Assembly (NCBI RefSeq): GCF_018362975.1
Contig: NZ_CP074371.1
Location: forward strand, 4,836,001 to 4,900,000
Direction: 5' to 3'
From: Nocardia tengchongensis
GTDB taxonomy: Bacteria; Actinomycetota; Actinomycetes; Mycobacteriales; Mycobacteriaceae
DNA: 64,000 nucleotides
Shown: positions 9,257 through 17,234 of the stretch, in pieces
How the letters are laid out: each line of letters opens with the position of its first letter
Numbering within the stretch: the stretch's first letter is position 1
Translations under genes and position numbers: made by a program
The notes under the pieces: model-generated
Seen by the model: only the letters and a program-made list of their open reading frames with translations
What the model was told of the DNA's origin: nothing
The model's database searches: none

Positions 9257-11566
9257 TCATCGTCCCGTCGGCATGGACAGCGCGTGGTCCAGCAGCACTC
9301 GCCGCTCGGCCGCCGCGACCGCGCGCCGGGTGCGGTCGACCGCGTCCGGGGAGACCGACACCGAGGTGATGCCCGCGCGCACCAGATGCTCCACGAACTC
9401 GGGCTTGGTGGAGGGAGCTTGGCCGCACAGCGAGGACGTGATCCCGAGCAGGCGCGCGCTGGTGACGATCTGCTCGATGGCGTCGAGCACGGCCCCGTCG
9501 GACTCGTCGAACAGTTCGGCGCACTCCTCGGAATCACGGTCGACGCCGAGCATGAGCTGGGTGAGATCGTTGCTGCCGATGGAGATTCCGTCGATCCCGA
9601 GGTTGACGTATTCGGGTAGTCGGTACACCACCGAGGGCACCTCGGCCATGATCCAGCGGTGCAGGCCACGCTGACGGCCGAGCGGGCTCGCGTCGACGAG
9701 CTCCAGGCAGGCTTCGAGTTCCCAGCGGGTGCGGACGAACGGAATCATCAAGTGCACGTTGGGGGTCTGTTCGCGCACCCGCGCGAGGGCGGCCAGCTCC
9801 AGCCGGAACATCTCGGGTTGGCGGACGTAGCGGTAGCAGCCCCGGAATCCGATCATCGGGTTGTGCTCGTCCGGCTCGTAGCGGCCGCCGCCCTCCAGCG
9901 CGCGGAATTCGTTGCTGCGCATATCGCTCGCGCGATAGATGACGGGTCTGTTCGCGAACGCGGAGCTGATCCGATGGATCGAGGCGGCCATGCTCTGGAT
10001 GAACTTCTCGTCCTCGCCGCGGGCGATGAGGTCGCGCGGGTGCCGCCCACCGAGCGCCTCGGTCAGCAGCACCTCCGCCCGCAGCAGTCCGACCCCGTCG
10101 GCGTCGGTGGCGGCGACGCGTTCGGCGACATCGGGCAGGGCCAGATTCACATAGACACGCGTGGCGGTGGCCTCCGGTGCGGCGACCGCCGGAACCGGGC
10201 GCGGGACGGCCGTGATCGAGGCCGGGAGCGGGTTTCCGGCGTACACCTGGCCCGCGGAACCGTCGACGGTGACCTTCTCGCCGGTGGACAACTGAGTGGT
10301 CGCGGTGCGCGCGCCGACGATGCACGGGATGCCGAGTTCGCGGGCCACGATGGCGGCGTGGCAGGTCATGCCGCCGCTGTCGGTCACCACCGCGGCGGCC
10401 CGCGAGAGCGTCGGCAGCCAGTCGGGATTGGTCATGGGGGCGACCAGGATCTCGCCGTCACAGAGCGCCGATCCCTCGGCGGGCGAACGCAGCACGCGAA
10501 CCGGGCCGATGGCACGCCCCGGCGCGGCGGCCAGCCCGCGCACCAGGACCCGGCCCTCGACGGTGTGCGCCATGGGCGGTTTCGCGTCGACGTCGTCGGG
10601 CATGGTGGTGATCGGCCGCGCCTGCACCAGCCAGAGGTCCTGGTCGTCGAAGGCCCATTCGACGTCCTGGGGAAGGCCGCCGTGGTGGGCCTGCACCTGG
10701 AGCGCGAGCCGCGCCACTGCGAGGGCCTGATCCTCGGTGAGCGCGGGAGCCTCGGCCTCGGCCTCGGACAGCTCGATACGCCGGTCACCGTCGGGACCGG
10801 CCACGATGACGAAGCTCTGGCGGCCGATCTGCGTGGTGAGCAGTGTCGGCCCCGCAGCGTCGAGCACGTAGGTATCGGGGGTGACAGCGCCGGACACCAC
10901 CACCTCGCCCTGGCCGCGTGCCGCGTCGATGACGATGCGATCGCGCGAGCCGGTGGCCGGGTCGGCGGTGAACGCGACCCCGGCCGAGCGGACGGTGACC
11001 ATGCGCTGCACCACCACCGCCATCTCGGGCCGATCATGCATGCCGCGCCGCGCCCGATAGGTCAGCACTCGCGGCGTGAACAGCGACGACCAGCAGTCGG
11101 CGAGCGCGGCGATCACCTCGTCGTCGCCGCGAATATTGGTGCGCGAGACGTTCATTCCCGCGAAGGACGCGGTCGCGCTGTCCTCGCCGACCGCCGAGGA
11201 TCGGACCGCCACGAGGACGCTGTCCCCGAGCCGATGGTAGGCCGACAGGGCGGCGTCACGGACGGCCGAGGTGATCGGGGTGTCGTGGACCAGTTCGCGC
11301 ATACGGCGGCACAGCTCGTCGAGCTGTTCGGCATCGGAGTGCGTCGCACTCGCGGCCGCGGCGAGTCCGCGAGCATGCAGCTCGTCGAGTTCGGGACCGT
11401 GGGGGCCGGCCTGGATCACCTCTTCGTACGCGGCGGCGAGAACGACGAAACCCGGTGGCACGGGTAGCTTCGCCGCGACCAGTTCGCCGAGGTTGGCGCC
11501 CTTGCCGCCGGCGCGGTCGGCGTCGGTCAGTCGCAATTCATCGAAGGCAGCGACATAGTCACCCAT
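9257..11566 (-). CDS. ppsA: Phosphoenolpyruvate synthase
   Basis: A 769-residue PEP synthase (pyruvate, water dikinase): ATP + pyruvate + H2O to AMP + PEP + phosphate. The ATP-grasp domain opens with DRAGGKGANLGELVAAKLPVPPGF. The swivelling phosphohistidine domain has TDSGGMTCHAAIVARELGIP (about residue 400), and the C-terminal TIM barrel has IGSNDLTQLMLGVDRD and the catalytic-Cys motif SLCGQAPS. Its ATG overlaps the end of a small membrane protein gene by 8 bases, so it is the last gene of a DUF2267-membrane-ppsA operon within the dormancy island. A role in gluconeogenic carbon flow during hypoxia is inferred. Confidence 0.92.
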   Translation of the reverse strand: MGDYVAAFDELRLTDADRAGGKGANLGELVAAKLPVPPGFVVLAAAYEEVIQAGPHGPELDELHARGLAAAASATHSDAEQLDELCRRMRELVHDTPITSAVRDAALSAYHRLGDSVLVAVRSSAVGEDSATASFAGMNVSRTNIRGDDEVIAALADCWSSLFTPRVLTYRARRGMHDRPEMAVVVQRMVTVRSAGVAFTADPATGSRDRIVIDAARGQGEVVVSGAVTPDTYVLDAAGPTLLTTQIGRQSFVIVAGPDGDRRIELSEAEAEAPALTEDQALAVARLALQVQAHHGGLPQDVEWAFDDQDLWLVQARPITTMPDDVDAKPPMAHTVEGRVLVRGLAAAPGRAIGPVRVLRSPAEGSALCDGEILVAPMTNPDWLPTLSRAAAVVTDSGGMTCHAAIVARELGIPCIVGARTATTQLSTGEKVTVDGSAGQVYAGNPLPASITAVPRPVPAVAAPEATATRVYVNLALPDVAERVAATDADGVGLLRAEVLLTEALGGRHPRDLIARGEDEKFIQSMAASIHRISSAFANRPVIYRASDMRSNEFRALEGGGRYEPDEHNPMIGFRGCYRYVRQPEMFRLELAALARVREQTPNVHLMIPFVRTRWELEACLELVDASPLGRQRGLHRWIMAEVPSVVYRLPEYVNLGIDGISIGSNDLTQLMLGVDRDSEECAELFDESDGAVLDAIEQIVTSARLLGITSSLCGQAPSTKPEFVEHLVRAGITSVSVSPDAVDRTRRAVAAAERRVLLDHALSMPTGR

Positions 11567-11735
11567 GACTACTCCAGTTGTTCTTCGATCCCGGTAGCAG
11601 CAGCAACAGCAGGATCGGGACGGTGAGGACGAGCAATGCGCACAGCAGCACCGCCGGCGACGCGCCGGCGAGTTCGAGGCCGGTGACGACGAACGGGAGT
11701 GCGATGACGAACAGGGGGGCGTGGCGAATGGTCAC
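11559..11735 (-). CDS. Small hydrophobic membrane protein (58 aa)
   Basis: A short gene between DUF2267 and ppsA. It starts at GTG 11735, overlapping the DUF2267 stop as GTGA, and its stop overlaps the ppsA start by 8 bases. The product has two predicted membrane segments (LFVIALPFVVTGLELAG and VLLCALLVLTVPILLLLLL) and a short polar tail. No family recognised. The tight coupling on both sides is good evidence that it is translated. Confidence 0.75.
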   Translation of the reverse strand: MTIRHAPLFVIALPFVVTGLELAGASPAVLLCALLVLTVPILLLLLLPGSKNNWSSHG

Positions 11736-12211
11736 GGACGGCCTTCGGGGGTCTCGAAAATGCCTGCCGCGGTGAGAATGTCGCTGAAGTCGGCGCCGAG
11801 CAGCACGCGTCGCAGCGGTGCGGGCAGTTGGGCCAGGACGTGGTCGAGCTGGCCGGGCGAGAACAGTTGCGCCAGCGCATCGGTGATCGCCGCGGCCGAC
11901 CGCCTCGCCTCCTCCGTCGACACGTCCGCCGAACGGGCGAATTGATGGAGGAACGAGTGCGGGTCGTGCGGCACCGGAACGCGTCCCGGCGTCCAGCCCT
12001 CGTAGAACACGCCCCGCAACAGTGTGGGCAGTTGCGCGCTCAGATGCGCGGCGGCGCCGACATCGAGGCGATCGCGCACCGTGTGCAGCCAGGCGCGCAA
12101 CGCCTGGTGCGCGGTCATCCGATCGTCGGTGCCCAGCCGGTCGGCGACGGTGCGCAGCCAGACGTTGCCGGTGTGGATCGCAGGACCGAACGGGTCGGTG
12201 TGATGGCTCAT
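11732..12211 (-). CDS. DUF2267 domain protein
   Basis: A 159-residue helical protein with the DUF2267 pattern: RMTAHQALRAWLHTVRDRL near residue 30, VGAAAHLSAQLPTLLRGVFYEGW, and a repeated second half ending LPAPLRRVLLGADFSDIL. Function unknown; the family is frequent in stress and dormancy gene clusters. It lies 27 bases downstream of the flavodoxin copy 2 gene and overlaps the next small membrane protein gene. All four genes (flavodoxin, DUF2267, membrane protein, ppsA) probably form one operon driven by the boxes at 12830-12865. Confidence 0.88.
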   Translation of the reverse strand: MSHHTDPFGPAIHTGNVWLRTVADRLGTDDRMTAHQALRAWLHTVRDRLDVGAAAHLSAQLPTLLRGVFYEGWTPGRVPVPHDPHSFLHQFARSADVSTEEARRSAAAITDALAQLFSPGQLDHVLAQLPAPLRRVLLGADFSDILTAAGIFETPEGRP

Positions 12212-12238
12212 CGGCGTGGCCTCTCTCGCGGAGGTGGG

Positions 12239-12793
12239 TCAGGGGTGGGTCGGGATGGCTTGCGCGCTGGGCAGTTTCAGCTCCTGGGCGATGGTGTCGG
12301 TCCAGGCCGTGATGGCGGGCCAGTCGCGTAGGTCGCCGTAACGCCGACCGCCTACCAGGCGGTACATCGTGCGCGCCGTGAATGACACGCCCGCACGTTC
12401 GTAGTGACCGGCGAAGGCGTGGTAGTCGCGCGGACCGATCATCTCCCGCAGCGCGGCAATCTGTTTCGGGACGGCGCGGCCCATGAGGCGGCCGATCGGG
12501 CCCACCAGTGCGGGTCCCAGACCGACGCTGAACAGCCACACCGGGCGCTCTCGCAGTTCGTGGCGGTGGGACCGGACGTAGTCGCCCAGTGCGGGCAGCA
12601 GCGCCCGGTCGTGGACGGCGCTGCCGAGGATCACCACGTCGAAGCGGGTCGGGTCGGGCGCGTGCTCGGCGTCCGCGATTTCTACCAGCGCGCCGCGGGC
12701 GGTGAGCGAGGCGCCGATGAAATCGGCGATCTCGCGCGTGGATCCTTGGGCGGTGGCGTAGACGACGGCGATGTGGGGGGCTGTGGTTTCCAT
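12239..12793 (-). CDS. Flavodoxin domain protein (copy 2)
   Basis: A 184-residue paralogue of the gene at 3556-4110, with the same length and clear co-linear similarity: VVYATAQGSTREIADFIG at the FMN-binding loop, VVILGSAVHDRALLP, WLFSVGLGPALVGPIGRLMGR and YRLVGGRRYGDLRDW. Start ATG 12793 begins the flavodoxin fold directly. The substrate is unknown; menaquinone- or porphyrin-linked roles are conceivable for this group. It heads an operon toward ppsA and has two DosR-like boxes upstream, one of them a perfect 20-bp palindrome. Confidence 0.86.
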   Translation of the reverse strand: METTAPHIAVVYATAQGSTREIADFIGASLTARGALVEIADAEHAPDPTRFDVVILGSAVHDRALLPALGDYVRSHRHELRERPVWLFSVGLGPALVGPIGRLMGRAVPKQIAALREMIGPRDYHAFAGHYERAGVSFTARTMYRLVGGRRYGDLRDWPAITAWTDTIAQELKLPSAQAIPTHP

Positions 12794-12829
12794 ATGTCGA
12801 GCCTGCTCGCGCCTCGGAATTTCGGTCAG

Positions 12830-12843
12830 AGGACTCGGACCCG
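12830..12843 (-). promoter_or_regulatory. DosR-like box, proximal, before flavodoxin copy 2
   Basis: AGGACTCGGACCCG, 37 bases upstream of the start. It matches the element at 4148-4161 in sequence and position. Confidence 0.55.
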
Positions 12844-12851
12844 CCTCGCCG

Positions 12852-12865
12852 GGGACCATGGTCCC
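12852..12865 (-). promoter_or_regulatory. DosR box, distal, perfect palindrome
   Basis: The core GGGACCATGGTCCC lies within a perfect 20-bp palindrome (12849-12868, CCGGGGACCATGGTCCCCGG). It has both half-sites of the DosR consensus and lies 59 bases before flavodoxin copy 2. This is the best DosR site in the window. Confidence 0.8.
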
Positions 12866-12876
12866 CGGCATCGTGG

Positions 12877-13755
12877 TCAGCCTGCCGCGGCGGCGGGATG
12901 GGTCAGGCCCGACAGCGCCCCGGCGAGCATCCGCCGCATCTCCTCGGCCGAGGCGGCCAGCTCGGGCCGGGCCAGGACCTGGACGAGCAGGGTGGGATCG
13001 ACGGCTTCGACCAGTACACCGGTCTCGTCGGCCCGGACCACCACGGTGCAGGGCATGAGCAATCCGGCCTCTCGATCGGTCGCCAGGGCGAGGCCGGCGA
13101 GCTGCGGATTGCAGACGCCGAGGATCAGATACTCCTCGATGTGCTCACCGGTTCGCTCACGCAACGCCGCCTGCACGTCGAATTCGGTGACGACTCCGAA
13201 TCCACGCTCTCGCATCACTGTTCGGGTCCGCTCCACGGCCTCTGGGAAAGAGGTGGCGAGGTGGACGGCGATGGCCGGGGCCGGGGCCACCGGGATACGG
13301 ATCTCGGTGATGAGCATCCGCGGATCGCTCACCTCGTCCGGCCCGATGAGGTACGCCTCGGTCGGCGGGCCGACAGGACGATAGCCGGCTTGCCGCAACC
13401 ATTCCCGCAGGGCGCGATAGGCCGCGTCGATATCGCGATAGCTGCCTCGATGGCTGGTGCGGGCCACCAGGGTGGGGGACTGGATGACCATCTCCGCACC
13501 GGAACTCGGTCCCAGCGCTGGGGCCGGCTCGATCGGGAGCCCGAAGTCGACGACGATGGCGTCCTCGGCGGGCAGTTCCCGGTGAAACGTGATCGTCGGC
13601 GCGCCGCTCGCGGTGAGTCCCGCTTTCTCGGCGACCTCGGTGAGCCGGCCCATCCCGCCGACGATGCCCTCGCTCAACAGATCCGGGCGGATCTCCAACG
13701 GTATGCGCAGGACCGTCTGGGGCGGTGTCTCGCAGACGTTCACCCTGTATTCCAT
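12877..13755 (-). CDS. GyrI-like effector-binding domain fused to DUF302
   Basis: A 292-residue two-domain protein. Residues 1-155 have the AraC-effector/GyrI fold (YRVNVCETPPQTVLRIPLE, then SYRDIDAAYRALREWLRQAGY and EAYLIGPDEV...EIRIPV). Residues 160-285 form a DUF302 domain (PEAVERTRTVMRERGFGVVTEFDVQAAL...YLILGVCNPQLA...LLMPCTVVVR). DUF302 proteins are small cytosolic binding proteins of unclear ligand. No DNA-binding domain is present, so this is probably a small-molecule sensor or scavenger. A DosR-like box lies 121 bases upstream. Confidence 0.85.
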   Translation of the reverse strand: MEYRVNVCETPPQTVLRIPLEIRPDLLSEGIVGGMGRLTEVAEKAGLTASGAPTITFHRELPAEDAIVVDFGLPIEPAPALGPSSGAEMVIQSPTLVARTSHRGSYRDIDAAYRALREWLRQAGYRPVGPPTEAYLIGPDEVSDPRMLITEIRIPVAPAPAIAVHLATSFPEAVERTRTVMRERGFGVVTEFDVQAALRERTGEHIEEYLILGVCNPQLAGLALATDREAGLLMPCTVVVRADETGVLVEAVDPTLLVQVLARPELAASAEEMRRMLAGALSGLTHPAAAAG

Positions 13756-14148
13756 CGCACGCCTCCTTCGATAGTCGTGTCACCAGCCTGTGCTCGGGTG
13801 CGACGCGGTTCCAGAGGAGAAGGTCCCGGTGGGGTGGGAACAAGTCGATGACTGTGCCGCGGCGGCCGCCGCGAAAGGACCGAAGTCCCCCGGCCGACCG
13901 ACCTCTGCGGGACGGTGCGCAGGGCCGAGCGCACCATGAATACCGACCTTGGACGCTGTGCTCCGCGTCTGGCCGGGAGCAGAATCGTGGTATCGGCAAG
14001 AAGCCCACCGGTTCGAAGTTCCAAGGGCGACAACGGCGTCACCCGAGCGAGTCACCCGCCACAACGGCGTAGCGGAACACTCGCGACGAACCGAATTCCG
14101 GGGCGATCAGCCCGGCCCGGTCCGCCGGAGAGGTTGTCCTCGGACCCG
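13756..14148. other. Intergenic region with one DosR-like box
   Basis: No credible gene in these 393 bases. The stretch holds the promoter side of the GyrI-DUF302 gene with its box at 13876-13889. The remainder separates it from the end of the amine oxidase gene, and nothing else was recognised. Confidence 0.6.
13876..13889 (-). promoter_or_regulatory. DosR-like box before the GyrI-DUF302 gene
   Basis: AGGACCGAAGTCCC matches the DosR core at both half-sites except the first base. Confidence 0.65.
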
Positions 14149-15538
14149 TCAGCCGGTGATCTGCCGGGCCGCGCGCACTCCCGACGCGTAGGCGCCGTGG
14201 ACCGTGCCGAACGAGTTGCGGTCGGTCGCCTCACCGGCGAAGTGGACGCGGTCGTCGATACTCTCCGCGAGGTGGTCGCGCATAGCCGGAGTCGATCCGA
14301 TCTTGTTGAACGAGTACGAACCACGCGCGTACGGGTCCTGCGACCAGCGCGTGAGCTGGTAGTCCAGGGGCGCGGGAATGCCGGGCCCGTACATGGTTCG
14401 CAGCGTGCTCATCGCACTGGCGACCAGGTCGGCGTCGGACGAGTTCTCGCTCGACCGGCCGAAATCGCCGGCGTTGAATCCGAGCAGGATCGGCTGTCCG
14501 CAGGCGCGGGAGAAGTTGACCCATTGTCCCCACTGCCCGGCGTTGTCGAGGCGGGGCACATACGTCAGCCAGTCGGTGTCCGGCCAGAACTTGGTGGGAA
14601 AGCGCAGATAGCACTTGTCGAGGACGCCCATGCCGAGGTGTTCGACGGCGGCGGCCTTGTCGGTCGGCAGTCCTGGGGTGAATTCGACCCGCGCCACTCT
14701 GCAACACGCCCAGTGGCAGTGTGACCACGACGTGGTCGCCGCGGAAGGTGTCGCTGCGGGTCGTGACGCCGACCCCGGCGTCGCTCCATTCGATGCGCTC
14801 GACCACCTGTCCGGTGCGAACCGTCACCCCGGCGGCGAGGAACTCCGTGATCGCCGTGAAGCCGCCGGGGAACAGTACGTCCTTGCCCTTGATCCGCGCG
14901 TCGCTGTCGAAGTACAGGCTCGACAACTCGTCGACACTCCCCGCGTACTCGTGCTCGTAGTCGTTCAGTACCGAGGAGACCAGGGCTTTGTCGGGATCCC
15001 CGAGCGCCGGCCAATTCACCGCTTGCTGTGCGACCGTTCGCACCGACGTGTCGTGTGTTTCGTCGTCGTCCTGGTCCTGGACATCGCGCAGCGCCTTCGC
15101 GATCCGGTCGCGCCAATGTCCGATCGCGGCAGCGGTTGCGTCGTCGACCGGATGGCCGTCGGTCCCGTAGTCTGTCCCGTTCTCGTAACTGGTCGGCACG
15201 GTGGCGGCACCGGCCTTGCGGGCCAGGTCGGTGATCGGGTTGCCGTCGACGCCGTGGATCCAGGTGGCGCCCAGATCCGCCGGTGCGTCGGCCCAGTGGC
15301 CGCTGGTCCGGATCCGTCCGCCGATTCGATCGCGCGCCTCCACCACGACGACGTCGTGTCCCCGATCCGCGAGCGACCGGGCCGCGGCCAGACCTGCGAT
15401 CCCCGCGCCGACGACGATGACGCGCTGTCGTGCGCCCGGAGGTGGCGCGGTACCCGAGCCGTCGCAGGCGGTTGCCGCGGCGAATGCCAAGGCGGACAAC
15501 GCGGTTACCCGCAGGAATCCGCGCCGATGCATCGTCAT
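14149..15538 (-). CDS. Flavin amine oxidase, Tat lipoprotein (frame broken by one base)
   Basis: This is an FAD-dependent amine (polyamine-type) oxidase. The N-terminus [25 protein letters not shown] combines a twin-arginine motif with a lipobox-like Cys, so the enzyme is probably exported and lipid-anchored. The Rossmann motif [21 protein letters not shown] is near residue 45, and the C-terminal FAD motif is [22 protein letters not shown]. The frame shifts at the CCC run 14688-14690: removing one base joins [10 protein letters not shown] to [11 protein letters not shown] and restores a protein of about 460 residues. An assembly indel or a recent mutation are both possible. A TetR gene is divergent. 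Confidence 0.85.
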
Positions 15539-15640
15539 GAGTGCCGACCGATCTGTCGTGGAGGTTCGCTTCCCGGTCCAGCCGCCACGACCTCGTAGAA
15601 TGATGAACTGATACATCACAGAATTCTCTGAGACAATGGT

Positions 15641-16210
15641 GTGTCAAAAGAGACTGATGGAGTTCATTCGACAATGCGAACCGATGCTGCGGAAGTGCTG
15701 GACTCGGTGATCCCGGTTCTCGCCAAGGACAGAGGGGCGTCGATGCAGGTCCTCGCTGCCGGTGCGGGTATCAGCCGGGCGACGCTGACTCGCCTGTTCC
15801 CGACCCGGCAGGTGCTCGTCCAGGCGATGGCCGCGAAGATCCTCGACGACTGTGACCGTGTCCTGACGCGGGCGGAAAGCGGCGAGCACGCTGTCGGAGC
15901 GGTCTTGGACATGCTGATCGGGGAGTATCAGCCGTTCGCGCAGCTGTGGAACCTCGTCTATGTCGAGCCGGACGACAGGGGGGAGTCGACCGCGCGAACC
16001 GAGGAGATCTTCACCAGGATCGTCGCGCTCCTCGTCATGGGCCAGGACGCCGGTGCGCTCCGCAGTGATATGCCGGGCACCTGGCTGGCCTCCACGTTCT
16101 GTGGACTGGCGGAAACCGCCTGGGAACTGACCCTCGAAGGGCATATGGGAGTCCGCCAGGTCCCCGGATTCCTGGAAACGGTGCTGCTGCACGGGTTGGG
16201 GAGCCGGTAG
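15641..16210 (+). CDS. TetR-family regulator
   Basis: A 189-residue regulator. The HTH is in the N-terminal 60 residues ([31 protein letters not shown]), followed by a ligand-binding helical domain ending in [14 protein letters not shown]. It starts at GTG 15641; ATG 15674 is an alternative that keeps the whole HTH. It is divergent from the amine oxidase with about 100 bases between them, so it likely controls that gene and itself. The ligand is unknown; an amine substrate is an inference from the neighbour. Confidence 0.85.
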   Translation: MSKETDGVHSTMRTDAAEVLDSVIPVLAKDRGASMQVLAAGAGISRATLTRLFPTRQVLVQAMAAKILDDCDRVLTRAESGEHAVGAVLDMLIGEYQPFAQLWNLVYVEPDDRGESTARTEEIFTRIVALLVMGQDAGALRSDMPGTWLASTFCGLAETAWELTLEGHMGVRQVPGFLETVLLHGLGSR

Positions 16211-16245
16211 CACACCGCTCGGGGTGCCGGAAGGACGTCCGAGAT

Positions 16246-16259
16246 GGGACCTTCGGCCC
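16246..16259 (+). promoter_or_regulatory. DosR-like box before the PNPOx-fold gene
   Basis: GGGACCTTCGGCCC has both half-sites of the DosR core. It lies 172 bases upstream of the start at 16431. Confidence 0.7.
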
Positions 16260-16430
16260 TGTGAGGATCGGGGTGCCGATGCTGACATTGATCGGGGGAA
16301 CGCATCATCTAAGGGGACCGGGTGAGAAAGGGTGTCAGTTCATGCACGTGTACGAAGCTCTATCGGTCCGAATTCGCTTGCGGCCGGACGTATCCGGCCG
16401 AGGAGCGGGTCGGGCGCTGGGGGCTTGCGC

Positions 16431-16877
16431 ATGAACGCGGCCTCCGAGCGTTCGTTCGATCCCCGCGCCACCGTGGCCATGGGCCGCGAGGAGGCGCTGC
16501 GGCTGCTGGCGAGCGTGCCGTTCGGGCGGGTGATCTTCACGCGTGACGCCTTGCCCGCCGTGCGCCCGGTGAATCATCTGGTCGACGACGGTGAGATCGT
16601 CATCGTGCGAACCAAGCTCACGTCGCGGCTCACCTCGAGCGTGCGCGCCGACTCGAATATCGTTGTGGCCTATGAGGCCGACGACATCGATCCGATCGAA
16701 CAACTGGGGTGGTCGGTGGTGGTGACGGGCATCGCCCGTCCGGTGACCGATCCCGAGCGCGTCGCTCGCTACGAGGCGCTGCTGCGGCCGTGGGTCGACG
16801 GGATGATGGATTCCATCGTCGCCATCGAGCCGACCTTGGTGACCGGGGTGCGGCTCGTGGCGAAGAAGGCGGGATAG
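16431..16877 (+). CDS. Pyridoxamine 5'-phosphate oxidase-fold protein
   Basis: A 148-residue split-barrel flavin-binding protein: [41 protein letters not shown] is the typical N-terminal half, followed by [13 protein letters not shown] and [13 protein letters not shown]. Members such as Rv3129 belong to the mycobacterial DosR regulon and may bind FMN or F420; the cofactor here is unknown. ATG 16431 is chosen since the fold begins shortly after; the frame is open further upstream to 16332 without conserved sequence. Confidence 0.85.
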   Translation: MNAASERSFDPRATVAMGREEALRLLASVPFGRVIFTRDALPAVRPVNHLVDDGEIVIVRTKLTSRLTSSVRADSNIVVAYEADDIDPIEQLGWSVVVTGIARPVTDPERVARYEALLRPWVDGMMDSIVAIEPTLVTGVRLVAKKAG

Positions 16878-16887
16878 CCGCGCCGGT

Positions 16888-17178
16888 TCAGGCGTACGGG
16901 TCGTCGATCTCCCATTCGGCGTCGTCGTCATCGTCGGCGCTGTCGGAATCGGTGAAACGCAGCCGGGCAACAAGTTTGGTGTGATTGTCGTGGCCGGAGC
17001 GCGTGATCTCCACTTCGCCGCGCAGTTTGTCCGGGAGTACGAGGGTGCCGGTGGTGCCGCCGCTGCCATAGGTGATCGCGCCCCTGGCGTCGAGTTCGTC
17101 GGCGAGTTCCCGCAATTGGTCGGCGAGTCCGCTGCGGTCGAGGGCGCGCTGCTCTTCGTAGATCTTGTGGTGTGTCAT
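16888..17178 (-). CDS. amphi-Trp domain protein
   Basis: A 96-residue acidic protein. SGLADQLRELADELDARGAITYGSG and the beta-strand pairs that follow (GTLVLPDKLRGEVEIT, TKLVARLRF) fit the amphi-Trp domain of unknown function. An Asp/Glu-rich tail (DSDSADDDDDAEWEIDDPYA) ends the protein. It follows the P-type ATPase on the same strand with a gap of 56 bases and may share its transcript. Confidence 0.75.
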   Translation of the reverse strand: MTHHKIYEEQRALDRSGLADQLRELADELDARGAITYGSGGTTGTLVLPDKLRGEVEITRSGHDNHTKLVARLRFTDSDSADDDDDAEWEIDDPYA

Positions 17179-17234
17179 GTATGAAGCACACCGCACCCGG
17201 CTGCCCGGCTCCAGAGACCAAATGCCCGTTTCGA

